NCBI GenBank assembly: GCA_036674765.1
Contig: JARVKI010000015.1
Coordinates: 372,001-436,000, forward strand
Source of the DNA: Seiridium cupressi
Lineage: Eukaryota > Ascomycota > Sordariomycetes > Amphisphaeriales > Sporocadaceae
Direction: 5' to 3'
Length of the DNA stretch: 64,000 nucleotides
Under the pieces are notes generated by a model. The model was not told the DNA's origin. It did no database searches and saw only the letters and a program-made list of their open reading frames with translations. Positions 10,301 to 24,027 of this stretch are shown one piece after another. Both the position numbers and the translations under genes were made by a program. Each line of letters begins with the position of its first letter. Position 1 is the first letter of the stretch.

Positions 10301-13300
10301 GACTTCGTCAGAATTTGGAGTTCTCTTCGACTGGATAGCAGATCAGATGCAAATCACTACGTTGCCTTTCGAGATTGGCACCGCTCCTGCGTTAACCGTA
10401 GTCCAGGCAGCGAACTTCAGCGTGGACTATGTCCAAGAAACCATCTACCTGCCTGATGTGGATAGTGGGCGCCTATTCGTGCACCGCATACAAGAAGTTA
10501 TAGCGGGATTTCTAGCACGTTTGAATTTGATGACAATAGGGGAGGTCTCGAACAGGCCGCAAATCATCCACGTGTTAACTCGGTGTCTCTTGGTTGTGCT
10601 GCAGGCATTGCGAATCTGTGGAAAACTCGCTCTCACAGAAGCCCTCCAAGTTGAGGCGCTTCTGGCGAAAACAGCCAAGCAAACAGCGCAAGTTCTGCTA
10701 CAGACCGGTCCGGTGGAAATAACAGGTCTATTGAACGAGCTGCGGGCTCCATCTGTAAGAGCTCGGGGGATCAAGAATGAACATTTCTCAGTCATTAGCT
10801 GGGTTGCGTTGATCAGGGTTCTGCAGGAATCGCGCATTCCCCGCTCAGGTTTCTGGGACGTTGTATGCTCTGCAATGCTAGAGCCGGGAGTCAGCTCCGA
10901 TGTCAACGCGCAAAGATTTGAGCGGCTCTGGCACACTTTTTTCTCTATCCTGCCCCTTGGCGAGTTTGACAATGCTGGAGTCGTGGTGCCTGGCTCAAGA
11001 CAGTCCTTGCCTCTCGAGGGCTGGACTTTGCCACAGAAACTACTAGGTCGCGTTTTCGAGTTGTACAGGACGAACCAACGGCAGTCACCGGGTTTCAACG
11101 ATTACTGTCGCGCTCTTGTAGGTCGCTGTCATTTTCTTGTGGGACAATGGGGATGGCGGAAATGCAGCAGCGTAATAGGTACTGTCTTCGACTTTTTCGC
11201 CTCACAGAATCTATCGCACCTACGAAACGAAGAAGCCTACAAGTCACCGCAATTCCTAGAGGAACTTGCTGGTTCTCCAAGCCTCGCAGTTCAGCCTGAA
11301 GACCGCTGTTTCCACATTTTCCTCAAATTGTTGGCACTATCAATTCAGCGATTGAGACGATACGGATTGATCAAAGACGTCAAGAATCTCATTGCTCGGG
11401 TCCTCCCAAACCATGATCGCCAGTATCTCAAGGAGAGTGATGTACACGAGAACGAACTTGCATCGTTGAGAAACCATCACGATCTGCTATGCACCCTCTT
11501 CTGGTGTTCGCCACAGGCATTGCGCCCAAGTGTGCAGATGCTCGAAAAGCTCGTTACACCAGGCAACTCTCATAAAGAAGCATGTCTTATCAATTTGAGA
11601 GCCTGGAATCAACTGGCACGATTTGTCGTCTCGACTGGAGAAGATATGGCCGTATACAAATCATTTGCAAATTGGCAAAACAATGTATTCAAGCAAGTCC
11701 TCGACCAGTATGTGTCGGTAGAGTCGGATATCCAACAACAATTTCTCGGCATGTCGAAGGACGCTTCGAGCGGCGTCAGTCCGGAATTGATGAAGAGGGT
11801 CATCAATATGAATAAGCAGGCCGCTATTGATGTTTTGCATTTCTCGCTGAAAGCCAATCTAGATGCCATGCACCATGCTCGATCACTTGCAGCGGCCTCC
11901 ATTGTTCTTAACACATGTGAGTGATAATTCCACCGCGTTCTTGGTATTCGCTGACCATCTCAAGACCAATTACACGAGGTGTTCACTCGTGTCTGCTCCA
12001 CGTCTGCTTTCGATTGGAGTACCCAAGGGGTGGCTGTAGATATCCTTGACCATTATATTGGCCGAATTGAGGGATTCGTAGAGAACCATGGCACCTCAGA
12101 GTCTGCTGATTCATGGCACGGAGAAGATGCAATCCTGGTAGGTTCGAAGATTTGCCAAAGTGCTTCAGGTTGCTGACGGTTTGCAGGCCCTTGAGCGTCA
12201 CGTTGCAGTTCCCTTTTTCTCTATGGCACAAAAAATGATAGCCAATTCGGCCGACGACCAACCAATCATGAATGATGGAAAGCTCATATCCACTGAGCGG
12301 ACTGTCACGGTCGCCAGTCGCTTGGCGGTCTTATTTTTACGCCATACTGTTGCAGTGAGTCACATCACATGTCCCTTGGCCCAAGATCTGTACTAATGGC
12401 ATCAGTCGCTGTCATGTTTTTTCTCAACTGGAAAATATCGCCTATTCCAGGGACTGCCGGTCAAGCTCCCACTACACTCTAGGCGATACCTTTGTCTTTT
12501 TATTGCCATCCTTGTTGAAAAGCAAGTCACTGATTTCAAGGTAAGCACGATCCCAAAAATTGTAACAAGATGACTAATTTAGCCAGGGCATCAACGCTAC
12601 CTCTATTGAGCTGTTTCTCTGTGCGATTGCCAAGCCCCATCTGGCTTTGGCGTATGAGTATAGACTAGCGGAGGCATTGAAGAGACAAAATGACCGCTGC
12701 TTAAAGGATGTCATTGTACCAAAGCATAGTCCTGATTATGATGCCAATCGGGACTTGATCGACCGTACGTCCAGCCATTTCCATCCAGTAATCGTGAGAG
12801 TATAACTTACAAGCTCAGGTACCCTGTTCCTCATGAGGAGAGCTGTGCGCTTTGCAGCGATCAATCAAGGACAACAGCTAAAAGAAGACTTTTCAAAAGC
12901 TCTCAAGTCCGTCATGGAGCAGATGAAAGCAGACTTGAAGACCCTGGCCAATGAAGCCTCGGCTCATGTCCCCTATATGCGATTTGTCCAGATGATCATC
13001 CCTCTGATCAAGAAGTACGATTTCTGCTGTGTGGACGAATTCTTCTACCAGATCAGTAGCGAGTATTCCCCTCCATCTCAGGATCCACGCTTAAAGACGG
13101 CGCAAATTCTGTACTACGGTCTCAAGCTCGAGGAAGGAGACACGCAGTCACCGGCCAGACTGTTCTATTTCCTTTACTCCAACTTCAAGTTGGCCGTGAC
13201 CAACGGGAAAATCGAGCAAGAACGTGCAATCCTAGGTGAAGGCATCGAAAACCAGCATGTATTCTCATTCATGCTTAGCCGAATGCTGCCCGCTATCGTC

Positions 13301-14083
13301 AAAACGTCTGTGAAAGTGCCTGAGGCATGGCTACTGCTCGACACTTATGTCAGATCCGTGGAGGATCTTCTTGACGGCGTCACTGGCCCTGGCGGGCATA
13401 GCAAACTTTGTATACCCCAAGAAATTGGCCCCGAGAGCATGGGCCATCTGTTGGTTCTCTTCAAACATGTATCTGCTGCCATCAGTCACGTCAGCAATTT
13501 GAGCGTGGCAACGATGGGAGCAGAATACGTGCATATTCTAACGCAGCTCATACGGCTATCAAATCTGTTTGGTCCGTCGCTAGTGGCGTATTTATGTTTG
13601 CCGGAGAACTCATCGTCTTCGATCGGATTGGCCTTGCAAAGAGAGATCAAGACCTTCACAGATTTCACACGCGCAGCGGAGGAACACCTCTATGAGGATC
13701 TATGTCTTGCTGTACCCAGTCAGCATCCGTTTCAAGTCAAGTTGCTGCCTCTTCTTGAAGAGCTGCAGTTTTACTTTTTTGACCCGACGCTAGACAAGAA
13801 CGAGCAGATCAATGCCTTCTCCAAGGCAATGGAAGACGATGTGCAAAAGACCTGGTATAGTAAAGGTTCGACGATCTCTGTGAAAGGCCCACCGAAACCC
13901 TTGGGCACATCGACACAATCCGGGCAAGGCACAGCGGTGCCAATCTGGGATATGAGGAAAACAGCGCAGGAGCTGTATGAACAACTGAAAGAGTGGAACT
14001 ACGCATTTGATAGGTCGTCTAGGTCGTCTGACACGGCGTGGAAGAGACGTCGGGTGGTCCCTGTTGAGGATCAACCGTTTTGA
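7386..14083 (+). CDS. MMS22: Mus7/MMS22-family replication-fork repair protein
   Basis: Scaffold protein of the Mms22/Mus7 family, which works with the Rtt101-Mms1 cullin ligase at stalled or damaged replication forks in the nucleus. Six exons: 7386-11916, 11965-12137, 12187-12354, 12406-12540, 12587-12764 and 12819-14083. Introns are 46-54 nt, and phases close exactly to 2149 aa. The N-terminus MAKWRELGEVPDSDEE is characteristic of fungal members. Residues 1 to about 880 are acidic, Ser/Pro-rich and disordered with basic KRKRSPKQ-like patches. From about residue 885 (LLGLGPYGTHYTQHF) to the end the protein is helical and well conserved in style, with a basic KRRR near the C-terminus. The third intron shows a TACTAATG branch site. 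No catalytic domain is expected or seen. Confidence 0.9.
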
Positions 14084-15246
14084 GCGTCGGTGCGGGGGAT
14101 TTATCACTGGGCTGCATAATTCTCGGGGGCTTCGTTAGGCTCTGCAGAGAACTACACAAAATTACGGAGTTGGCGATTGTAGTTGAAGATACCATTTACT
14201 TGATCCATTCAGAGTTTCGGGGGCGTCGTGCAGAGACAATGGTATTTGGCTGTCTCACAAATTGCTTCCGTGCTTATTCAACCCATGATCCCTGCAGGGG
14301 TATACACCAGACACCCCAGCAGCGAATCAATCCTTGGGGGCTCATCGTGTCCCTTCGCAACGATTGCTGCTACTGGGACTGCAAAGCACAGGCGCCCAGT
14401 GCACATGAGAAGCGTCATTTCGCATTCGTGTCCAAAGACGCTCGTTGCCTCTTTGGTTCAATCATTCCTCAACCGGACCCCGACCATGTGCAGCAGACCC
14501 GTTCCGGCAACCCGCATGACATCATACGTTACCCCACCACTTGTGACCACAGGGTCCTCGAAAGTTGTGTAATACTGGGTAATAGTGTTGCATTTGACCA
14601 TCAGGCTGCAAGACATAATCGCGCGTGTAGGGGGCGCATGCAAACCGATGGTCGGCCAGTCCAGCTGCCGGCTCTCGTAAGGAACAAACATGGTTCACAC
14701 AATACATGCCTCTCGCCCGTTTCTTCCTGGCCTTGCTCCAGCCTAATCATTCCCACACGAGTGTATAAGCTCTGGTACAGGACGATTTCAACTCTTTGTG
14801 TGTTTGCGTCAGCCCGGAATTCTGGACTTCACCGCTGAAGGGGCTGAGAAAAGCCAGGCAATTCTGCAGTCAGCCTCGAACCGCAATCCAGCCAAGGAAC
14901 ACCGGGAGACTTTTGCCCCTCATAAACTATATCTTACATCATCGCCATTCCTACTGTGGTTATGGGCTTGCGCTGACCGAGGCTGAGTCACCACCTGCGG
15001 ACACTTTGCATTAGGGGTTCGTCAACCGTTCATTGGACATCTTATGGGTGCTACTAGAACTCTATATATCCCCTATATCGCACTCCCAGCCCGAGTAAGC
15101 CGGACCGGGCTGTGCGGCTGAACGACTGCCTATCTGTTTCCTATATAACGCCGTTGTCAAACCTGCGCGCTCGTGCTCGGCTATTGCTCCGTTCTCAAAG
15201 GGTTGAACGGGCGGGTTGTTCCTCAAAAACAAAAAGAATACACATC
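14084..15246. other. Intergenic region, MMS22 3' flank and next promoter
   Basis: A 252-codon plus-strand open frame runs through 14080-14838, but its composition changes along its length and it matches no family; overlapping frames on both strands are also open. I treat it as chance. TATA-like sequences appear at 15062-15079 and 15142-15148, close to the next gene. Confidence 0.45.
15142..15148 (+). promoter_or_regulatory. TATA-like box of the glycine-zipper gene
   Basis: TATATAA lies 99 bp upstream of the ATG at 15247, with a second TATA-rich run at 15062-15079. Position and sequence fit a core promoter; transcription start is not known. Confidence 0.4.
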
Positions 15247-16119
15247 ATGTCTCGCTACGACGATCGCGGTCGGCCATTTCGCGACCGCTCGCCAGACTAT
15301 GCCTACGCAGGCGGCAGTGGCGTCCCTCCCCGCGTGCCAAGCCCAGGGCACACAACATTCATTCCCCCGCCGGCGGGCTCGCACGCGCGGCTCGAGTACG
15401 AGCCCCAGACGCCCTTCTACCCGCCGCCGCCTCCAAACTACAACAACCTCCAGATCCCCGACGCGCGCGCGCGCCCCAGGTCGCTCCCGCCGCCGGCCGA
15501 CTACCGCAGGAGCCGCTCGCGGCACGGGCGGGGCCGCGATGATGATGACCACTATGACGACAGGTCGCGCGACCGCTCGCCCATCGGCAAGGCGAAAAAG
15601 GTCCTGGAAAACACCTTCACGGACTCGACCACGGGCCTCGGCGTTGGCGTGCTAGGCGCGCTGGTGGGCGGGCTGGCGGCGCACGAGGCGGCCGAGGCGA
15701 CCTCGCGTCACGGGGGAGGACACCATAACGACGCCCAGCGGCGCAACCAGCTGCTCAGCACGGTCGTCGGGGCGGCGGTGGGGGCGCTGGGCGCCAACGC
15801 GGTCGAGAAGAGGCTGGAGCTGAACCGGGAGAAGACGAATGTGAAGCAGGACAAGTGGGAGCAGAAGTGGGGAAGGCGCAGCGGGGACGGCATCGACAGG
15901 CCACGGAGCGGTGGCGGGGGGAGGAACGAGCTAGACCTCGGGGCTGGTGATGATGGCTACGGGAGGAGGAGCAGACCCGGGAGCCGGGGCCTGCAGAGGG
16001 AGGTCGATCCGGATGCGCGCAGCTGGAAGAATGTCGAGGACTGGGTATATGATAGTCGGGATGGCGATAGGAGTCGGGACAGGAGGGGGCGGAGGAGCGA
16101 GGACGCGTACCGTTACTGA
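15247..16119 (+). CDS. Arg/Asp-rich protein with two glycine-zipper segments, unknown function
   Basis: Intronless gene of 290 aa starting MSRYDDRGRPFRDRSPDY. The frame is open upstream, but 15247 is the first ATG that leads into protein-like sequence and has a purine at -3. Residues 1-125 are Pro/Arg/Asp-rich and disordered, with a run of prolines (PPPPPNY). Two Gly/Ala segments follow: GLGVGVLGALVGGLAAHEA at about 129-147 and LLSTVVGAAVGALGANAVEK at about 169-188, the pattern of glycine-zipper membrane-associating helices. A Lys/Glu helix and an Arg/Asp/Gly-rich tail complete the protein. Similar proteins are common in filamentous ascomycetes and are annotated only as glycine-zipper or DUF3824-like; I cannot assign a role. 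Coding GC is high relative to its flanks. Confidence 0.8.
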   Translation: MSRYDDRGRPFRDRSPDYAYAGGSGVPPRVPSPGHTTFIPPPAGSHARLEYEPQTPFYPPPPPNYNNLQIPDARARPRSLPPPADYRRSRSRHGRGRDDDDHYDDRSRDRSPIGKAKKVLENTFTDSTTGLGVGVLGALVGGLAAHEAAEATSRHGGGHHNDAQRRNQLLSTVVGAAVGALGANAVEKRLELNREKTNVKQDKWEQKWGRRSGDGIDRPRSGGGGRNELDLGAGDDGYGRRSRPGSRGLQREVDPDARSWKNVEDWVYDSRDGDRSRDRRGRRSEDAYRY

Positions 16120-16607
16120 AAGTTTTTCTCTTCTCATCGTATGGGGAGCTTCTTGGGCTCTGGAGTTGTTGGAAAGTGTAAGGATTCCCTTGTGGTGGAT
16201 TGGGCAGGTCAACGGTATGCCTGGAACGAGTTTACGATTTATGTCATGAGATAGCGAGTTATGTTATGTTTTCTTTGATCCACTCCAACCTTGGTCATTA
16301 ATGTCAGATCATCTCTTTCAGTCATTCGGTGGGAAATGTTGCACAGATGCGCAGAAGCGGCTAGTTTGGGAGAGTGAATCCATTTTTACTATCGGCGGTT
16401 GCCTCTCATGGTGCTATAAATCTGTATTACAGGCCTCATCAGACTAGTGAGTCTCATCATCAAAAAGCTGATCCAGACTACTTATACCTCCCCCGGTATT
16501 AGAATCCTAAATTAAGGATATGAGGAGTATCGTACCCGGTCACCGTGCCAAATGCTCTATACCGATCTAACGGCGGCGATCCAGAACTCATTTTCCATCT
16601 ACCGCGA
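16120..16607. other. Convergent 3' intergenic region
   Basis: Spacer between the glycine-zipper gene and the 465-aa minus-strand gene. No further gene or repeat seen. Confidence 0.5.
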
Positions 16608-18155
16608 TCAACGGCCGTCCGAAAACCTCTCCATGATGGCTTTCTCCCGCTCCAGCACCACCTTGAAGAACTGGCTGACCTCGGCGAGGCTAATCTGCAA
16701 GCTCTCGACGGCGCCGATGAGCCGCAAAAGTCCCTGCGAATCCAGGATATGCTTGGCGATGACACTGTCGGGCTGACACAGGGTGCGGATGCGGATCGTT
16801 CTGGCGTTGGCCCTCATGGCGCCCAGGAGTCCCGAAACGGCCGACTCGTTGACCTGGCACACGCCGTAGAAGCGGAACTGGCCCACGTGCAGGCCGACCA
16901 GCTCGAGCTGCGTCTCGAGGTCGTAGCGGAAGCCGACAACGCGCGGGCGGCCCTTGGAGTTCCAGACGTCCGAAACCTTCTTGAGCTTGTCCGGGTCAAG
17001 GCGCCCGCCGTTGAGCTGGGACTTGATGTACGAGTCCAGGGCGTTGGAGAGGATGAACTCCAGCTCGCAGTAGAGGAGCGACTGCTCGCGCGGGTCGAGG
17101 CTGATGGTCACACGGCTGGGGTTCGGCAGGCGACGAGCGGGCTTCAAGTTTGTTGTCTCGGCCTGCAGGATGTCAGTATGATGGCAATTTTCTGGTGAGT
17201 TTTGATAATTCTATGGTGGGGGATCATGAATGAATGACAACCCAGCGTACTAAGTTTATTTTTGAAGTATACAGATCTTCCAAAATATCAGATGGCTACG
17301 GGATGCACTTACAAACTCACGAGCCTTCTTCTTGATTCCATCGAAGAAGCTCCCTGGCTTTTGTGACTGAGGCTCCGACTTCTCCTTCTCGTCCGTATCC
17401 TGGAGCCAGCCATGGTCGCCAAACAGGGTCTTTGATGCCTTTCTCTTGTGATCACCACCCATGAGCCAGGGGGTGAGAGGGGTGAAGTCGTCGGTCTGGG
17501 CGGTCTGAGGCTGCTTTTGGCCACTCTCAAGATCATGTGCGGTGGCAGACTTGACGAGGCCACGCTTCTGATCCTGCTTGGTAGCTGAAGGAGGCGGCGG
17601 CTTGTATGTTGTGGCAGGAAGTGTCTCGAGGTGGCCTGTTGCATGGTTCATGCTCTTGGATCGGCCAGGTCGAAACTCAATTGGGGATTGGAGTCTCACG
17701 GCGGGTGTCTCTACCTTGGGAGGTGTCGTCTCTTTCCAATTGTTGTACGCCTGCAGGACATTAACGTGCTTCTTGATGCGAAGGGGGCTGACGGTAGGTG
17801 CACCATCAGATGGCGTAATGTCTGTGTAGACAGAGGAGGTACCATCATCATTGACCTGACGGTGCTGAGCCTCGGCTGGAGTGATCAGAGGGAAATGAAT
17901 GGCCTGTGTTCCCTTGCGCTGTGACAATGCCTCGCCATACTTGCGTGCATCACCCAAATTCAAGGGGGTAGGTCGTCGTCTGGCCTTGCGCTCGGCTGAG
18001 GAAGGCACAAATGGCGACTTGGTGCGAGTTCGCTTCTTGTTGGGTGATTCAGAGTGAGACCTCCCACGAGTATGCTCGAAGAAGCTCGTAAAGCTCGTGG
18101 CAACGCTTTCACGGGCGCGGTGACCCTCCACCTGTCGTGCTGGAGAGTCTCCCAT
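16608..18155 (-). CDS. Conserved-looking fungal protein, 465 aa, unknown function
   Basis: Two exons on the minus strand: 18155-17313 and 17162-16608, joined across a 150-nt intron (GTAAGT..CTGCAG, phase 0) to give REF|AETTNLKP. Residues 1-270 are basic and disordered, with RKARRRPTPLNLGDARKYGE and many S/T-P sites. A short GSFFDGIKKKAREF helix precedes the intron. The second exon is a folded domain of about 170 residues (SLDPREQSLLYCELEFILSN, then VSDVWNSKGRPRVVGFRYD, then a helical C-terminus). I do not recognise the fold by sequence. The disordered head with basic clusters suggests a nuclear or cytoplasmic regulatory protein, but that is a guess. The next upstream gene on this strand ends 488 bp away. 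Confidence 0.78.
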
Positions 18156-18642
18156 GCTGGTTTCAATGCTTGGCTTGGGCTTGATCTCAGTAAGTCACAA
18201 AACTTAGGTCAGCAATAGGTAGAAAAACGAAGGATGTGAATGAGAAAGAAAAAAAACGTGGGGAGAATGTTTTGTTTGAGTAGCGCCAATAGCAAGTTTG
18301 ATGCAAACAATGATTATTGGTTGCCTGGTGGGATACAATCAAGGCAAGCTTGCGGCAATGGTATGTTTTACCACGTAGATACAATAGGCCTTATAATTCC
18401 CATTGAATGCTTCCAAAATCTCTCATTCTTTTTGATTTGCCCTCAGAGAATAATAGACACTTCCCAAGCACATGAGTTATGGGTTACTACAACTCTTGAA
18501 TCAAATCAAAATTCGAAGGATCATTGTTTTGTTTGTGGCGGCCCGCCGTCGAATTTGAGTTGAAGCTATGGAGTGACTGAATAATGCATTATTTGCCCGA
18601 CTGCGTTGCCGTCCTTGACTTCAAAGGAGACTTGTTAGTAAT
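18156..18642. other. Intergenic spacer between two minus-strand genes
   Basis: 487 bp, AT-rich (an A-rich run at 18245-18257). Presumably the promoter of the 465-aa gene and the 3' flank of the 498-aa gene. Confidence 0.45.
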
Positions 18643-20347
18643 TCATTCACCAACGAGTAAACCATCAGCGGGGACCAAGGTGCTTGTATTGGATAGATAT
18701 GATGGCTTAGGTTCGAGGCGATGTGCCATGTCGTCCGTGATGGATGGCAAGCGTCGAACAGCTGGTAAGCTTGGTGGAGAGGGCGAGACTTGCACAATCG
18801 TCGTTTTGCGATTCGACGACAGATTGTGACTTTCAACAGTATCAGGCATAACAAAATGTACATTTTCCAGATGTAGTGGATTCCGCCATCGACGCCTGGT
18901 CTTCTGTGCGCTCTGGGCGCTGCCGTGCGAGGCAGACGTGAGATTTGTATTGACGCTTGTGTGAATAAGCGTTGATGTACTGGGTAACTGTTGACAGCTG
19001 GAGAGCCAGTCGAGTGCACTGTTATAGCCAAGGTGAAAGCCTCCTCTCTTGGCTCGAGAGTACGTATCGACATCTGTGGGCCCTGAGATCTCTTCAGTTT
19101 GATCAGGCGATGCACTGCGCCGGCGAGACGCTTGGTTCCATTCATTGTCTTGGGCAGTGACACTAGGATTACCGATTGTCCATCTGTAATCTAGCCCGCC
19201 ATCGTATCCAAGTTGTGGAGTGAATGGTCCCCTGAAGTGCTGATCTGAGTCCGCAGCCTCTTGCATAGTCTCAGTTGCCTTCGACTCTGCAATGGGCATA
19301 AAACTGACAGAAAGATGAGATGGAAACGAGTGGTCTCCATCCACCATAAGGTGCTTCCTGGCAAATATTGCGTTTGGAACTCGGCAACCTGGGGGAAGAG
19401 GAACAGTGGTGTTACTAGAAATAGCGCCCTCATCCGGAGGACTCGAACTCGAATCAAAGAGTGTGGTGGGCAGCTAACTCCGACGACGCTGTTCTGGTTC
19501 TTGTTCTTGTTCTGGTTCTTTCTTATCTCTGGAAATCTTACCGGCAATCTTGTTGAAAAGGCTGGACCGAGATCTAGACGCACGGAACGTCGTTTCCATG
19601 CTGCTCTTGGTGGTAGACTCTAGAGGACTAGACAAGCTGCAGCAATCTGAAACCGAGACAGAGATCTGCCTCTCATGGACCAATCTTCCAGAGTCCCCAC
19701 TATGTGCTCGCCAATGCATCTCATGAAACTCCTTTGCGTTTGGCGTAGTAAGTGGTAGTGTACCTTCAGTTTGTGACGATACATAGAAAGTATTGTCAAT
19801 CAGCCATGGCTTGCGATTTCGAATGCAACTACGCTCCGCCGAAGACCTCCCCTCAAGAGGTTTAGAATCAGACAGGACAAACGGATATCTCTCACTATGC
19901 TCTGCGCGCCAGCGAGCAAGCCTCTCGGTAGGCACAATCGAAGGCGTGATTGTCGTCATGTGAGGCACGTGTGGAAGCTCCAGATCGGACTGGTTCGTGT
20001 CAGTGGCTTGCATCCGGCGTGGCATGGAGGGAGGGCTCACATGACGACTCATATGGTCGTGCCGCCAACGTTGAAAGGCAGCTCCAGGGTCATGGGTGTG
20101 CTCGCAGTCCATCTCGATCAACTCGTAGAGCACACCGCCAGCCAAATCCAGGTTCTCGTCTCCCAGATGGTCTCGCAAAACGAGAAAGACTTGTTGGACA
20201 CCATCCTTGTATTGATAGTTCCTTGGGATGTGGCCACAGTACCTTACAAGCACATTCCTGCATTCTAGTATAGTAATCAGTGTCTGTGGTGGTGGTAAAA
20301 GCGCCATATCAACACTCACTATCTTCATCGAACTGCCTCGAACTCAT
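18643..20347 (-). CDS. Hypothetical fungal protein, 498 aa
   Basis: Three exons on the minus strand: 20347-20320 (9 codons plus one base), 20264-19542 and 19388-18643, with introns of 55 and 153 nt. The second acceptor follows a strong pyrimidine tract (CTGTTCCTCTTCCCCCAG). Phases close exactly to 498 aa. The N-terminus MSSRQFDEDKCRNVLVRYCG leads into a compact helical module (to about residue 65, including GVQQVFLVLRDHLGDENLDL). The remainder is Ser/Thr/Pro-rich, with RARXE-type repeats around WRAEHSERYPF and WRAHSGDSGR and a basic KTRRRWRNP motif. I do not recognise a family. Without the introns the gene looks like two separate open frames, so automated calls may split it. Confidence 0.7.
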
Positions 20348-21963
20348 AGCTGCGAATCGGTGCGAAAACGACGTAGTAATTCAGGACTTGATCAAACACG
20401 ATGATGTTGAAAAGAGCACGAGATCTGGGTTTCGTCATCTCGTCGGAGACGTAGCAAGGTGGGCTTGCCCTGTCTTATGCTTGGACAACGCTCCTTCCCT
20501 GGTATGCCATGTACGCTTACGTTCGTTCACACTGGTCATTACATACCTTTAGGAAAGGGCTTGCGGGTGAGCAACAACCAGACACAAACTCAACGGAAAG
20601 GACGTCTTCGCGATCCTAAATAAGGTAGGTACCGTCGCATTTTGCCATGACCATTCAGTAGTTTCGGGATATGGAAAGGTTTTTGCTGCTTGTCGGCACA
20701 TTTTAAAGCCGATGAATCTTCATCAGGCAATGCGCGAGGTTAATATGGACTTGTTTTTCTGGAATTAACCCGACTTCTCCTATTCGAGTAAATATCTTAT
20801 AGATGCCTACGACGTGCTATGCGTGGCTCAAAAGTTGAGATATCCCCTGAATGATCGACTCGGTTATGCAGGCAGGCATCACCCGACCTTTGTAGTCAAT
20901 CAACATGCGAGGGACAGTTGCCATTGGGCATGCCTCAACCCGGCTGCCGACGTAGTTGTGCATCTGGCATAGCCTATGGGTTATTTTGGATGTCTTGAAT
21001 CTGTGCTACCCCTTGAGGAACATCTATCTGTACTCTAGGTTACGCGAAAGTACCTGCACTTTGGTGGAGAAGCTATGAGCACTTCCTATATCCTGTGGAG
21101 CTGGATGGGAATCATGCTTTGTTTGCCTCTTGGCCAGTAGTGACATACGAATAAGGTCGCACCGCAAAATAGAAAATTTGATGCTCCAATAGAAATGAAG
21201 TGTGAAACTTGTGCCGCGATTGACCGCTCCAAAGCTATGCCCGAACTTAGAATGCCACTACCATAGTCTGGATTGAGAAGAGACAGAGCCGAGTGTGCCC
21301 CAAGTTTTTGTCGGCTGCTAAGAAATGGCCCGGCAGACCCGTTAGCGTCCGAGCTGATGTGGACATCAGCTGCCGCCACCCGTCAGCTCCGCCCATGACA
21401 TAGCTTCACTACCCGAGATTCTCAGCCGTTCACACCCCGCCGGGGCCCCGCTCTTCATTCCCGTGTCCATGTCCCGGGCACGATCTGGGGCGGCCAACCT
21501 GGTCTGATTAGACGCAGATGGAGAGTCCTTTTCGACAAAATGCTGGTCGTCATTCGTCTAAGCGGTGCTCCTAGTGGAGTCCGCCTCAATGTTTGTCTTC
21601 GCGGGCCCCATAACTTCTCCAATATCCGGGGCGCTTCCCAAATTGAAAGCCGCTGGAAGCCCTAAGCGACGAGCTGTGTTAGTACGTGACGCCGACACTC
21701 TTCGGATGCTATTTCGGTTCGTGAAATCGGGCCACCTTCTTTGTTCATAAATAGGCCACCTGCCGTCTCAGGCTCAAGTTTGACAGTTTTTTCTATCCAT
21801 CGAGTTGCTTTTTGCTATATAGTTGGAACAGAATAGCTCCCGTGGTTACTCACTTTCTTGCTGATCATCTTGACGTAACATACTTTAGCCTGTCGCCCAT
21901 TCAACACGTTCCCCTGTCCCTCAGCCACTGGAAGACTCCAGCTTCGTCTTGTTCATATTCGAA
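20348..21963. other. Divergent intergenic region upstream of the FAD monooxygenase
   Basis: 1.6 kb without a supported gene. A 97-codon minus-strand frame at 21086-21379 has no recognisable features. It contains the palindrome at 21352-21371 and a TATA-like CATAAATA near 21744-21751, about 215 bp before the monooxygenase ATG. Confidence 0.5.
21352..21371. promoter_or_regulatory. Perfect inverted repeat, 9-bp arms, 2-bp spacer
   Basis: AGCTGATGT at 21352-21360 is followed after GG by its reverse complement ACATCAGCT at 21363-21371. It lies about 590 bp upstream of the FAD monooxygenase start. A dimeric transcription factor site is possible; no function is shown by the sequence. Confidence 0.35.

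Positions 21964-24027
<2,064 letters not shown>

Noticed and set aside
14080..14838. 252-codon plus-strand open frame after MMS22
   Set aside because: No domain, uneven composition, no plausible promoter separate from MMS22, and competing frames are open on both strands.
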